From the NCBI GenBank assembly GCA_027943335.1, contig BSBK01002077.1, forward strand, positions 142,501 through 206,500: a stretch of DNA of 64,000 nt, given 5' to 3'. This document shows positions 47,833 to 61,500 of this stretch, piece after piece. The translations under genes were made by a program, and so were the position numbers. Under the pieces are notes generated by a model. It ran no database searches, was not told the DNA's origin, and worked only from the letters and a program-made list of their open reading frames with translations. The DNA is from Chamaecyparis obtusa (taxonomy: Eukaryota; Streptophyta; Pinopsida; Cupressales; Cupressaceae). Every line of letters begins with the position of its first letter. Position 1 is the first letter of the stretch.

Positions 47833-49312
47833 TGTTGGTTCCTTCATGCTCATACTGACCCTCAATGCTATGGTAAGGGCTCACCACCTCCAAACTAAGA
47901 TTAAATCTTGTAGAGATGAGGAGGTGTTGGAATATATCATAATTGGTTCAAATTAATGTCTTGGAGGTCTTACTTCCCCATTTTTTCTTACCAATCTCAT
48001 AGTTCTTTCCCAAACTAGGGCTACAAGGAAGAGCCCCAATTAGGCCTCCTATTCTAAGAAATTAGGGCTTTTCTCCTATTTTCTTCCAAAGAACCCTACA
48101 AGTTGATTATGGATTCTTGGATCAATTCCTAACCTCTCAAAGATTTTAGATGTTTTAGGGTTTCATCTAGTTGTACAACCCCCTAAACAAAAATGAGTAC
48201 TTTTGGGAGGGTTTTAGGCTTTTACTGATTGCATGGCTTGTCTTCAAGTGTTTGGTGACCAAATGGATTGGTAACACCTTCTCCCTTCATACATTCTTTT
48301 TCAATTACCTTGTATATGACCTTGAATCATTGATTTTCATTTCCACATACACCTCTACAAGTTATACTTCTTTTTGGCTCAGTCTCTCCTAGCCAGGCTC
48401 ACCTAGGGCATGACTGAATAAATCCTTAGAAAAATTTCTAGGGACCCTCCTCTTATAAATATTACATACATGGAGTCTACTCACTATCCCCAAAAGGTCA
48501 TATAGAATGAATGATGGGATAGTGAGTTAGATCCACATTTCTAACACCCTCATGGTATGAACTAGTGAACATGGATAAATAAAAGATTTAAGAAATGACA
48601 ATGAAATGACAATGAAATGACACTGAAATGACAATGAAATGACAATGAAATGAAAAAGAAACACTAAACTAATGGCACACACTGAAAGTAAAAAAAATAC
48701 TCTACATCCTCCATTAATCACATCCTATCTTTCAACTCAAAACATGACTCTTGTATTCATTATTTATCAAACTGAATAGACTTTCACACACTGTGCACAC
48801 CTACAGAAAGAAATCTCCCTATACTAGAATGTCCAACCTCAGGATTTGTTCCAACATTCACTTAAATAGCACGAGGATGGTCTTAGGTAGGATTTAGGGC
48901 ACTCCTAAGCTGATTTAGTTCATTTGGACAACTTTGGTCCAAGAAACTTTGGTCCGAGAAACTTTTAGAAGTTACAAAAGTTGCTATGCAACTTTTACAA
49001 CAATTTTATAACTTTTTACAACTTTTCTTACCATAGATCTTAGTGAGGTCCTATAGAGCTCTAAGTTCCCTATTAGACTCAAATGTGATTTCTTACATAC
49101 CCTAAGCCTTATGAAATCATAATGACATCATCCATCCTCACTTAACCAGGAAGAGACTTTCACACATTAGTCTTAATAGCTAGAACATGGTACCTAAATG
49201 GACCCCAAATCCCTATTAGAACACACTCCTTGGTCAACATGACCTTAGGGAAATCAAACACTTTCCAAGAATGGCTTAAAAACAAAGAAAAGACTAGGGT
49301 TTTGATGCACCA
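47833..49312 (-). repeat. Candidate 3' LTR of the chromovirus
   Basis: Minus-orientation ends TGGTGCATC...GGAACCAACA, 1480 bp, directly beside a PPT (TAGAGGGAGAGCA, 49313-49325) and just downstream of the chromodomain. A TATA-like TTTATAAG lies near 48458. No second copy is in the window, so the call rests on the ends and context. Confidence 0.5.
48592..48652 (+). repeat. 11-bp microsatellite-like array (AAATGACAATG)
   Basis: About five and a half tandem units with one substitution, inside the candidate LTR. It produces a repetitive pseudo-ORF on the opposite strand. Confidence 0.9.
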
Positions 49313-49325
49313 TGCTCTCCCTCTA
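49313..49325 (-). other. Polypurine tract candidate of the chromovirus
   Basis: TAGAGGGAGAGCA on the minus strand followed directly by TG of the LTR. Confidence 0.55.
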
Positions 49326-49384
49326 CACAAAATAAATTGAGGTACTATAGGGGATATGATAGAAGGGTCAATGCCAAACTATTT

Positions 49385-52300
49385 GAAGTCACTTTCTTCC
49401 ACCCATGTTGCTTCTGATTCAGGATGACCCTTCCACTATATTAGATGCTCCATGTAGACCCTATACGTGGTCTATTTATTTACTCTAGATTATAGTATCC
49501 TCTCTTCTTAAGGCTTGGGATTTTGAGGTATGGAAACTAGATTGACATCCGACAGTACCTCCTAAATGTTCTAATTGATTTTAGTCAATGGCCCTTTATA
49601 CTTGAGTAAATAAATGTTGAAGACTAGTGAAATGGCTAGATCTTGGGGAAGATCCACTTTGTAGGCATTGGCTCCATACTTAGCCAGAATTTTACATGGT
49701 CCTACACTCTTCATCTGCAATTTGGTAGGAACTCCCTTATGTAATCTATCCTTGTTTAGGTGTACCATGACATAGTCACCCAATGCAAACTGAACATCCC
49801 TATTTTCATCCACTTTTTCCTTCAACTTTTGAGTTAATTCTGTTAGGGTCCTTTTGACTAGTTCTTGGACCTCTTTCATGGTTCAGGAAAAGTCCTCTAC
49901 ATGTCCACTTCTATAATCCATGTCTCCTAAGTCTATGAGTTCATTTACTCATCTTCGGTGCATCCCATTTACTACCTCAAAAGGACTTTTACGAGTGGTT
50001 CGGTTCACACTATCATTGTAAGCACACTCTGCTTGAGGGGGGACTAAATCCCATGTTTGACCATACTCCTTAGTTAGGCACCTTATAAAGTTACCTAGTA
50101 CCCTGTTGATCACTTTAGTTTGTCCATCTATTTGGGGATGGTAAGATGAACCAAAAGATAAATTAGTTCCCAATTTGTTCCATAGGGTCTTCCAAAAATA
50201 GCCCATGAACTGTTCATCTCTATCTAACACAACTCTAAGGGAAAGTCCATGTATTCTTACCACCTCCTTGAAGAAAAGATGAGCAATGTGGTTGGCATCA
50301 TGTGTTTTCTTGCAAGGGATGAAATGACTCATCTTACTAAATCTGACTACCACCACATAGATACTATCCAACCCTATTTTGGTTTTACTAAGTCCTACTA
50401 TGAAGTCCATGCTGATGCATTCCCATGGCCTATTTGGAATGGGTAGGGGCTATTATAGTCCTACATTTATGGCTCCTCCTTTGGATTTCATGTATATGAA
50501 ATATTGCTCCACATATCTCCTTACATCCCTACGTAGCTTAGGCTAATGATAGAACCTTTGTACTAACTCCATTGTCTTGTTGATGCAAAAATGGCCACTA
50601 AGACTCCCATTATGTTTTTGTTGAATGAGATTATCTCGCATTGATCCCTTGGGAACACACAATTGATTCCCTTTAAATAATAACCCACTTTGCAAGGTAT
50701 ATTCAACAAACTGACTATGGAAATGATTTTAAAAATTAGAGCATACCTTATAAGCCTCTGAGAAGTCTTCATCATCATTATAAAGATCCTTGAAGCTATC
50801 AATCCCAATGCTTTGGAGTTGAACTTCCTTGACTGTCAGTAATCTCCTAGTCAATGCATCGACCACCTTGTTCAACTGTCCTTTCTTGTGCTTGATGGTG
50901 AAGTTGAAGGCCTACAGATATTCCATCCATTTGAGATGTCTATTCCTTAGCTTCTCTTGGGTGTTGATGTAACTTAAGGCCTGATTGTCTATGAACACCA
51001 TAGACTCCTTAGGAAGGAGGTAATGCCTCCACTTCCTAAGTGATTGCACTAGAGCATATAACTCCAAGTCATGGGATGAGTATTTCTTCTTAGCCTCATT
51101 GAGCTTCTCACTGAAGAAGGCTATGGGCCTATCTTCTTGACTTAACACTCCTCTAACTTCTATGACACTTGCATCACATTCCAAGGTGAACAATTTGTCA
51201 AAGCTAGGCAGTAGGAAAATGGGTTGTATTTCCAATTGTTGTTTTAACTTCTCAAATGCTTTGTTGGATTCTTGTGTCCATTTGAATTTGGTCTTCACTC
51301 CACCTTTTATGGTGTCTAGGACTAGTGCACATATGCCACTAAAATTCCTTATGAACTTCTTATAGAATTGAGCAAGGCCATGAAAGCTTCTCACTTCTAT
51401 CCCTATGGTTGGTGTAGGCCAGTTTAGAATGGCTTCCACCTTACTTGGATCCATTTTCAATTGACCCTTGGATACTAAAAATCCCAAGTAGACTAGTTCT
51501 TGTTTGAGTAACTCACATTTCTCCAAGTTAATGGCTAACTATTCTTCATGGAGTCTCTTGAGCACAACCTCCAAATGTGTTAGGTGTTCCTCCTTTGTTT
51601 TTTTGAAGATGAGTATATCATCAAGATATACCACTGAAAACCTACCTATATAGTCTTTTAGCACTTCATTCATCAATCTCATGAATGTTCTAGGGGAATT
51701 AGTAAGCCCAAATGGAATCACAAGCCACTCATATAACCCTTCAGTGGATTTGAAGGCTATCTTCCACTCATCCCCATCCTTTATCCTAATCTAATGGTAC
51801 CTACTTTTAAGATCTAACTTGGTGAAGTATTGGGATCCTCCTAGACAATCCATTAGGTCCTCTATCCTAGGTATAGGGAACCTATACCTGATTGTAATCC
51901 TATTAATGGCTCTTCAATTAGTGAAAAGCCTCTATTTTTCACCCTTATTGGATGCTAGGACCACCGGTACTGCACATGGAATAATGCTCTTCTTTATGAT
52001 CCCTTGATCAAGCAACTCTTGCACCTTCCTTGCCACTTCTTGATTTTTCTCTGGTGTGAGTTTGTAGGCTACCTTATTTGGCAATGAGGCCCCTATTATG
52101 AATTCAATTTGATGAATTACTAACCTCTTAGGTGGTAAGGTTTCTAGTGTCCCATCACTCACAATGTCCTTATATTTTCCAAGAAATTATTGAATCTCTA
52201 TTGGCATGGGTGCTTTATTAGGCTTCTCCCCTTATTTAGGCTTCACCACTATATCATACCCTTCATTGTCCCCTTCTTGGAGTGCATGTAACAAGTCTTT

Positions 52301-53180
52301 CCCACTACTCAACAACACACTAGGAGTTTTGGACTGCTCCACTTCATCATCTATCAAATATTGGATCTTGAAGGTTCTTCCATCCTTCTTAAAGGTGACA
52401 ATGTTCCCTTTCCCATCATACATGGCTACTCTATCATATTTCCATGATCTACCTAATAAAAGATGGAATGCATCCATGGGCAGTACATCACATAAAAACT
52501 TATCCTTATACACTCCAATCAAATATTCAACCCATGTTTGTTCATTTACTAGGACACTTTTCCCTTTATTCAACCATGTTAATTTGTAAGGGTTATTATG
52601 AGGTACCTTAGTAAGGTTGAGCTTCTTGACTGATTCTTTTGCAATAATATTTTTTGTGGAGCCAAAATCCACAATTACTTAACATACTTTTCCCATAATT
52701 TTACATCTCACTCTAAAGAGAGTTTTTCTTTGCTTTGGCTCCTCTTTTTTTGGTTGCCTAATGAGAATCCTCGTTAGCATGAGGCTCTCTCCCATCTCTG
52801 ACTCTATATGGATAATATCTAGTGACTTCACACTTGAAGTGTCTTCTTGACTATAGGCTACTCTTTTTTCTACATTAGAGGAAGATGCATTTTCTGGACA
52901 CATGTAGGCTGGATGTCCTATCTTCCCATAGTTATAATATTTCATTCTAGAAAAATAGGATTTTCTTCTTCCTGCACCTCTCCCTCTTCTAGAGCCTCCT
53001 TGATTGCCTCTACCTCTACCAAAGTTCTCTCTAGAACTTGTTTCACTATTTTGTTCCACAAGCTTGGACTCTCCTTGAGTTCTCTAATCAGTCCCTCTAC
53101 CTTGGTGACCACCTCTATGACCCCTTTGATCTCTTCCTCTACCTCTATTCCTTGAATTGGAATCTTGCCTCATCTTACCA
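49385..53180 (-). pseudogene. Ty3/gypsy chromovirus gag-pol with chromodomain, decayed
   Basis: Domains in minus order: a Gag tail rich in Arg and Gly with a knuckle YYNYGKIGHPAYMC; protease (DFGSTKNIIA, LLLGRSW; DSG changed to DFG); RT ([24 protein letters not shown] codons at 51617-51628); RNase H (LECDASVIEVRGVLSQ, FSEKLNEAKKKYSSHDLELY); integrase core (MDFIVGLSKT, LDRDEQFMG, DGQTKVINR, where the catalytic Glu reads Lys); a GPC-type tail (GPCKILAKYGANAYKVDLP); and a chromodomain remnant (YRVYMEHLI, WKGHPESEATWVEESDF) at about 49385-49470. The frame shifts at least twice and has many stops. The Gag N-terminus and 5' LTR are missing: the frame runs into block X at 53192. The chromodomain places it among chromoviruses; the exact clade is not assigned. 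Confidence 0.9.
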
Positions 53181-53191
53181 GATCTTTTTGT

Positions 53192-54032
53192 TGGTTCCTT
53201 TTTTCATTCCAAAAATATTTACACTTTGTATAACAACTTAATTGTCTTTGACTCTTTAAACCCCACTCCAAATCTATTTAGAGAAAGGACCAATTAACAA
53301 GGACCAAGAGAATGATCCTTCTACACTTTGAGCCTTAATGCTTAGGTGGCTATACCTATGGATTTACTTCTTAAAAGGAATCAGTAAAACCTATTTGTAT
53401 TTACTCAATACAAATACTATGCATTAGTGTCCTTGATACATTGACTGAAAGATTTTATCATATATTAGTTTATTGATGATGAAGAACTACTTCCTAAGAA
53501 CATATCAGTGTCTTATTCTAGGGCATAGAATCAAATACAACATACATTAACAAGAAATTTAACTCAAACACACCCAGAACCCAGAATAATTTCTTTGCAA
53601 ATTATTCCTCCCACTCTCACACTCAGACATCAAATTCTCACAAGAAACATGAATTCTCTAAAAATTATTCCTAAGAATTACCCGTCCCTTGAAAGGAACT
53701 CAAAAATAACTTCACAATCTACTTTCTAAACCATACATTAAATTGATTTGCAACATTAATATATAAGAGCTCAAGATCATAACAATAAGACATTCACAAA
53801 TCTGAGATGGGATTCTAGTGTATTTTCATTAAAATTCTTCAGTATCGGTACATTGACAATGGAAGAATGCAAGAACAAAAACTGTAGATCAAAATTCTCT
53901 CTACTCATTTGGTAATTTCACCATCCTTTTACAAATACAACAACTACATATATATATCAATCACTAGCCATCTTGGAATCTTGGAAGAATCAAGATGCAA
54001 CAAGCTTCAGATGGCTAGGAGAAGAAAAAACA
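53192..54032 (-). repeat. LTR-like block X
   Basis: Begins TGTTGGTTCC on the plus strand and is homologous, at roughly 70-75% by eye, to block Y (62098-62929) from its first base; similarity fades near 54020. A run ATATATAT (about 53950) could be a TATA box for minus transcription. It ends the coding remnant of the chromovirus. It is probably an LTR of a related element; I cannot show it is the mate of 47833-49312, whose interior differs. Confidence 0.5.
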
Positions 54033-54239
54033 CTAGAAGACAAAAATAGTTACAATCATTATAAAACAAGGAGAGTAATTTGGAGGAATATCTTTCCCAA
54101 CCATATCAAATCTTCAACATGTGGAACCTTTTTCTGTATGTGTTCAAGGTAGCTTCAAATTTGTTACATGGATAGTGACCTCCATCTGACTAACATACAC
54201 TATCATCTTTATGTTAACTACCCTCCCTGTGCTCAATGA
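54033..54239. other. Short spacer
   Basis: No structure recognised between block X and the coding remnant. Confidence 0.3.
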
Positions 54240-54895
54240 TTAGGTACCAGATGTTGCCTACTCCTCCTCCATTGCTTCCAAATCAATAGTTGCAGGCTTC
54301 TTTTTCTTGGGCTTTGTGATTTTATCCCATGTTGCAACCTCCTCTTATGTTGGCCAAGTGTACTCTCTTAAACCTTGTAACTGTTTCACCTACCTATCCC
54401 ACCTGGAATCTGTTATAGCCTTGGTGTCAGCTACAAACCTTGTGCAATCAGTCTCCACTTTGAACATGTCATCCAAGACATGATTAAACATGTCCATATT
54501 CAAAGTAATATCCTTATTTAGAAAGGATTCTTCTCTTGTCAGTAATTCATCCATGTCATTTATCCATTCCTCAACACTGTTGATGTTACCATCTTCTTTA
54601 TGTAGTGGTGTCATATGTTTACTAAAACTAGGACTGAACATTTCTATTTTAGATTTGACCTAAATTTATTTCCCTTTGAAAAAGGACAAGGTTGCACTAA
54701 CTATTTCTATCTTCTCACCAACCTCCCCAACTCATTCAAGGATATTTGTCCTATGGGGCTGCAACATCTCTAGTTTCTCAAAAATTGATCCCCTGCCAGA
54801 CCAAATGCCAAATAGTGGCTCCAAAGTAGCCATTGTGTCTTTGATACTCTCATTGGTCTTATGAAACACCTTAAAAGAATTATGGATCAAATCCA
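54240..54895 (-). pseudogene. Unidentified helical coding remnant
   Basis: One minus-strand frame of about 218 codons from an ATG at 54895 (MDLIHNSFKVFHKTNESIKD) with about seven stops, ending in a basic patch (TKPKKKKPATIDLEAMEEE). The sequence is amphipathic and helical (NSVEEWINDMDELLTREESF). I do not recognise the family. Its position just inside an LTR-like block, on the same strand, recalls the helical C-terminal end of element A ORF2, but I cannot demonstrate homology by eye. Confidence 0.35.
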
Positions 54896-55043
54896 TATTT
54901 TAGTTTATTTCTTTGTGTGTGCGTGAAAATTGTACCTAGCTATGGACACAACACTTCAGTAAAACATTAGAGGTTAGCAAATCAAAGAAATCTGTAAATA
55001 AATTAAACTAAGCTAGCCAGGCAATTTACTACCTTCTAGTAGG

Positions 55044-56181
55044 TGTGAGTATAGTATTCTTAGATTAGACCAAGATCAGTGACAATGCAACACCTAAACG
55101 AAGGATTTAAAATGATGAAAGCAATGAAATATGAATGCAAATTAATCTATTTTTGGGGGATTTTTTATGCAATTAGATGAAAAACTTGATATGAAACTAA
55201 TCTAGAATGAATTGAAATGATATGCAATTAATCTAACAATGCTATGAAGATGAATGAAAAATTATGCAAAAGCTATGAAAAACTATGAAATGATCTCACA
55301 AAATTGTCTGTCGCAAAAGCTTTTCTCTTCAATTGTAAATTCGCCAGAGTAATTGTGCAAATTTGAGAGATAATTTGTGAAGAATTGAGCCTTGATTTTA
55401 TAGAAATCCAGGGCTTGAGGATGCATTGAGAAAAGCCATAAATCACTCTTGATAAACTCAGGTTTATTTTTGAGTCAACAAGAAATTAGAAATAGATTAA
55501 CTCACAAAATCATGCAAAAACAACTTTTAACTCAAAATAGAGTTTTAGATCAATTTCCAACTCACAATCACATGTTGAGTTTAGAAAGTTAACAAATTGA
55601 AATTGAAAATTGATTTAAAGTTAACTATTTTTCTGATTGTGCATGATTTAATATGAATTAATTTAATAAATAAAGTGATTTATTTTCAACTTAACTAATT
55701 TTTGAATTTAAAATAACTGATTCATGGGTTAATTAGTTATTAAATCAAACTTTATTCCAATTAAATCATTAAATTTGACAACTTTGGTTTTAAATCAATT
55801 AAATAAATATTCAATTGATTGTTTGTAGGAATTTTAATTTATTGTCAAAATAAAAACAATATTAATTAGGAATAAATGCAATTAAATCTAATTAAATAAT
55901 TAAGTGGCAAAATTAAATCTGATTAATTAAATATTCAAAATATTCAATTTATCAAACTTTAGGATAAATAGGATTTATCGCCAAATAATATTCAATTAAA
56001 GATAATTGGGATAAATAGGAATATTCAAGGAATATTCCCTGATGCAAAATTAAGATAATCAATTAGGTTTTTGATAAACTGATGTGCAAATGTGCCTTAG
56101 GTTAGGACTTTGATGTCAATTTCGATCGAATTATTGATGTAAGAGGTTAATGAAGCTATAGCCCATTTTGGGGGTATTACA
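55044..56181 (-). repeat. 3' LTR candidate of the second Tat element
   Basis: Plus ends TGTGAGTATAG...GTATTACA; the start echoes TGTGAGC of the other Tat LTR. The inner end is firm because it abuts the PPT; the outer end is inferred. The interior has the same AT-rich, AATTAAAT-rich tail as the other Tat LTR. Confidence 0.55.
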
Positions 56182-56195
56182 TTTTGCCCCTCTTT
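56182..56195 (-). other. Polypurine tract of the second Tat element
   Basis: AAAGAGGGGCAAAA on the minus strand, identical over 14 bases to the tract at 12387-12400. Confidence 0.85.
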
Positions 56196-58530
56196 GAATC
56201 ACTCTATGAAGCGTAGTGGTTCAAAGATTAGTCTATGTTTGATGTATGAAACTGATTTGAAAGATGAACTGATTCTGAGACATAAACCGATTGAAAGATT
56301 TGAAGTTGTTAGGTCATGATTGACAAAAGATAATGTTAACTATAGCAACAATGAACCGGTGATTATAAAAAAGTATCAAAATGCCTGATTTTGAACCTTA
56401 TGATTACGAAGAAGTGAGTGACATGATTCCAAACCTGATTGTCCAAAGGAATCAAAATGGTATCACATCTGAACCCTTTAGTTATGAAGAACCAAGGAAA
56501 TAATACTAATGAACCGATGGTTACAAAAAGATGATACAGTTTACAAGATTGATTAGGATACCAGATTGATATGGATCTCGATGAATCTGATATGCCCCAA
56601 GCAATGTGCCCCAAGTGATGAGGTCTTTTGATGAATCAACAACTAGACGTGGTTGTTGTCTTGATTACTGAGGAAATAAATTTGATTTATAGATTTGATT
56701 GATGTGCAATACCATGCCCTCTTCAGGATGAAAATCAAAATCTGACAAGAAAAGTCAGCGTTGAATGATTTAGAAGCATGTTAATTAATTTGAGAAGTGG
56801 TTATACACATTTGAGAATGCATTCTACATCATTTGGAGGTCATGGAGACCAAGTTTGACTAGCTTTGACCATGAGTTGACCATGGGTGACCAAGTTGAAA
56901 TTTTGATAGTTTGATGTAAGATAATCAATTAAGTTGAATTTTTTATTTCTGTGATGATTGAAGGTCGATTATGTAAGCAGTCGGTCATCCTGGGTCCAAA
57001 AATTTTAAATCACAATTTTGACAAAGTAAACAATCTCATATTTTGATTTTGACCCCGAAAATGAGTTCTACTTGTTGTTTCGTTGGTTGGACCTTCATAC
57101 AATGCTCAGTCCTTGTGTCATGTTTAGCATTTTTGTTTTTGAAGAATCGTTTAAGTGTTCAAGCAATTTGTGAGACCATGCAAACATGCAAAATGTAAAG
57201 TGACATGCAAACCTAAGACTTAGGACCTAGTCACTAATCATGTGTCAATTCGTTCTCATCATTGAACTTTTAGGTAATCGAATAAATCAATACAACATCC
57301 ACTATTTAGAAAACTATGAACATATGAATATTGATTTTTGTGTCAAAGTCAATACAACACCCACTTGCTAGACAACCATGGACATATGAATATTGATTTT
57401 TTTTTTGGGATGTCGAATTAGATATAAGCACCAAGGAACAAACACCAGGATGACCTGAAAATTATGACCATTTTCATATAGAAATTTGTATAAGCATCAA
57501 AACATAGATGTTGTGATGACTAGAATATGCCTTGTGGAACAAAAAAATCAAGCAGTCAAGAGATCATTCTAAATCCAATGTGAATTACCCATAGTGACCC
57601 TTTATCATTTACATCCTTAGGTAAGATCACGTTTCATAGTAGGAGTAAGAACTTTCTCAAAAAGACAATAGTTAGATCAAACTTCCTTTAATTTTTGGGT
57701 ATCAATGGTTGAGGTACGCATGGCCATCCAATACGAGATAGAGGCTCTTACAGATGGACACCATTTCAATCCAAAATTTCAAAAGTTGTTAGATTTTCAC
57801 ATACAAGCAGAAAATAAAGAAAATATTATGCCCCTAGTCATCACTCTCTAAATCCTATAAAGGACATCATCGAAGAGCTCAAAAGGACACAATATGCAAA
57901 AATCTCAATGTGAATCAATAAGCATACAAGGAGATAAAAGCAATGAAGTAGAGATTGTTTTCAGTTTGTTTGTGTTGTTGGAGATGCAAAATCCTTTCTG
58001 GAGAGGAGATTGACTGATTGACTCAGATGTAACTTTAAAGGACTTTGACTGGATATGACTCATCTGAGATATTAAAGATTGTAGGATATGACTTTGATTG
58101 CCCCCAAGTTTGAACATTGACTGATTGGTGCACAGATCAACTTTATTGAAAACAGGAATGCAGAAACAAACTAGGAGGTATGTACAAACTAAAGAAAGAC
58201 TAAAAGTTGGGAGAGACCAAGATTGAGCTGATAGATGGAGCATTTTGAAACAAGTGGTGCCCATTTGCCGGGTTTTCACCATCTTGGCAGAGATTCTATT
58301 TTTTCTACAGAGGTGGCTATTTCCAGGTTTTCACCAAGGTACTTTTTCTTTTTCTCATTTTTTTGTATTTTTCATTTTTTTTCCTTTTTTTTGTACTTTT
58401 GATATTTTTTGGTTTTTTTGTGAATCGTCAAGGTGCCTATTGCTAGGTTCTCACCAAGATGTTCATTTTTTTAGGACTTTTTCTGATTTTTATGATTTTT
58501 TTCAAGACATTTTACTATGGACTGAATGCC
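56196..58530 (-). other. 3' noncoding region of the second Tat element
   Basis: 2.3 kb without a supported gene. It contains four spaced copies of a GAACC...TTA word (near 56353, 56392, 56471, 56511), a 62-bp tandem duplication (57287-57400), and three copies of the GGTGCC...TTTTCACC motif (58256, 58311, 58432) next to long T-rich tracts. Confidence 0.55.
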
Positions 58531-61500
58531 TTAGGCGTAGAATTTCTTCAAATGAAGAATGTTGATTGGTCCTCAGAGTTGTTATCCTTTAGTCATTGAG
58601 AGTTGATAGGCTCTAGATCCAAAAGGAGCAGTGATTACAAAGGGACCCAACCAGTTGGGTTCAAACTTCCCCTTGCGTTCTCTATGTGATTGATTTTTAG
58701 GATTCTCTCTCAAGATGAGATCGCCAACCTGAAATTCTCTATGTCTGACTTTCTTGTTGTAACCTCTAGACATTCTCTTCTGATATACTCTGAGATGATC
58801 ATACACTGATTTTCTATGCTCATCTAGTAGTTAAAGTTCTTGCAACCTAGACACTCTGTAGTCATCATCAATTACTAGACCATACATTCTTATTCTTAGT
58901 GATGAGATTTCAACCTCAATAGGTAGTACCGCTTCAGACCCATAAACTAAATTGAATGGTGTAGCCCCAGTGGGCATTCTAATACTTGTTCTATAGGCCC
59001 AAAGAGATGGATTGATCATGAGATGCCAATCTCTTCCTTTTTTATTAACTATTCAGTGCAAGATTTTCAATAGATTCTTGTTTGAAGCCTCTTCTTGTCC
59101 ATTCCCTTGAGGATAGTAGATTGATGACCAATGTTGTGTAATCTTGAATTTGGCACATAGATCATCTAAGTCTTTGTTCTTGAATTTTCCACCATTATTT
59201 GTGACTATAGAATGTGGAATACCATACCGACATATGATGTAGTTCAAGATGAATATTGAAATTTGTTTTTCATTTGCTTGAGTCAAAGGGACTGCTTCTA
59301 CCCATTTTGTAAAATAGTCTGTAGCTGTAATGATATGGGTATGTCCATTAGAAGAATGAGGATGTATGGCTCCTATAACATCAAATGCCCATTGGTGAAA
59401 AGGCCATTGTGTAGTAAAGGGAATTAGATCTCTCCTTGGTGCATGAATTAAGTTACCATGTACTTGACACTTTTGACAATTCTTAGCAAACTTGATTGCA
59501 TCTTTTTCCATTTCAGGCCAATAGTACCCAGCCCTAATAATTTTTTGGGCTAGTGTTAAACCATTAGAATGTGATCCACAAATACCTTCATGAACTTCCT
59601 CTAATGCACATTGAGACTTTTCCCATTCTAAACATCTAAGGAGTGTACCATCTAGACCTCATTTGTACAGATCGTTACCAATGATGACATACCAAGACGC
59701 ATTGTGGATAAGGTTTTATTTCTCATATCGGTTAAAGAAATCGGGAATTATTTGATCTTGGAGATAGGAGAAAATATTTTTATATATGGATGAATCATGA
59801 CCTATAGTAGTGTAGATCATGCGGGTTTTAGGGGAATCATATATAGGATATGATAGTGCTTCCACTAGGAACTCATAGTGTAGCTCATGTTCGGGCTATT
59901 GTAATAAAGTAGATAATGTTGCCATAGCATCAACAACCTTGTCCTCTATTCTATGAATTTTCTCAAATGTGATAGATATGAAATATTTCTTTAGATCATC
60001 TACCATTCTCTTGTATGGGATTAGCTTTCCATATTTTGTTCGATACACATCATTTTCTTGGTGTATTACAAGTAGTGAGTCTTCATGAATGTCTAGTTCT
60101 GTTACTCTCCACTCAATTTCTATCTTCATTCCATTAAGAAGGGCTTCATATTTAGCAATATTGTTTGTGCAAGGAAACTTGATTCAGAATGCTTTAGGGA
60201 TTGAGTATCCTTGAGGAGTGATGAACAATATACCTGCTCCAAATCGATTCTATGTATAGGAGTCGTCAAAGAATAACTTCCATGCTCTAGAAGAAATATT
60301 CATGATAGAGGAATCTGGGAATTCCATTTGCATTGGTGTATCATCAAACAAAGGTGTTTCAGCCAGTTGATCTGCAATTAATTGACCCTTGATATCTTTT
60401 CTTTCAACATATTCGATGTCAAATTCACTTAATAGCATCACCCATTTAACTAACCTACCTGTGAGGGCAACTTTGCTTAGTAGGTACTTTAGTGGATCAA
60501 TCTTAGCTACCAAATGTGTGGTATGAGCTAACATGTAGTGTCTTAGTTTATGTGATGCAAAGATTACAGCTAGACAAGCTTTCTCAATCATTGAATAGTT
60601 CTTCTCATATGCTACTAATGTTCTACTAATATAGCTGAGATATGAAGCATCTAATAGATTGTACTCTCCCTTGTAATGTTCTCATTTGATTGATATTCTT
60701 GGGAGGTTGCATCTCCATAATAACTTTGACCTTAGTTGGATCAATTTCAATACCTTTCTTTGAAACAATGTAGCCTAAGAGCTTTCCAAAAGTGACACCA
60801 AAAGCACACTTCTTAGGGTTCAACCTAAGACTAAACTTCTCCATTTGATCTAGTATTTTGCTCAAATCATTTAGATGTTCAGATCTTATCATAGATTTTG
60901 CCAAAGTATCATCAACATAATCCTCCATAGTTTGATGCATCATGTCATGAAAGATAGATGTCATAGCTCATTGATATGTAGCACCAGTATTCTTAAGCCC
61001 AAATGGCATGACATTCCAATAGAAGGTACCCCACACACATGTGAAAGCAGCTTTCTCTTGATCTTCTAGAGCAATTTTTATTTGGTTGTATCCAGAAAAA
61101 CCATCCATCAAAGAATACATCTCAAAGCCCATAGTCATGTCCACTATCATATCAATATTAGGTAATGGAAAATAATCCTTAGGGCATGCTTTGTTTACAT
61201 ATCTGGAATCTATGCACACTCTGATTGATTTGTCTAGTTTTGAAATAGGAACAATATTAGAGATCCATTCAGCATAAGTAATAACTTAGATAAATCCAGC
61301 TTTTAGAAGTTTCTCTAATTCATCTTTGACCAAGAGTGCAACATGTGGATGCATCTTTCTTAATTTTTTCTTAACAGGTTTGACCCCTGGAGCTATAGAT
61401 AAATAGTTCATTATAAGATCAGGATCCAACCCTGGCATATCTGAATATTTCCATGCAAAGTTGATCTTCTTTTCTATTAAGAATGTGGTAAATTTTTGCT

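Noticed and set aside
47816..47837. CACTAGTACATTTTGCACC read on the minus strand, as a CACTA 3' terminus with TAGTG at 47830-47834
   Set aside because: No matching left terminus was found, and the same bases overlap a better-supported LTR start (TGTTGGTTCC at 47833). Kept only as a weak alternative.
47829..54036. 4-bp CTAG on both sides as TSD of a chromovirus running from 47833 to 54032
   Set aside because: The two putative LTRs would differ in length (1480 versus 841 bp) and show no interior similarity, so the 4-base match is probably chance.
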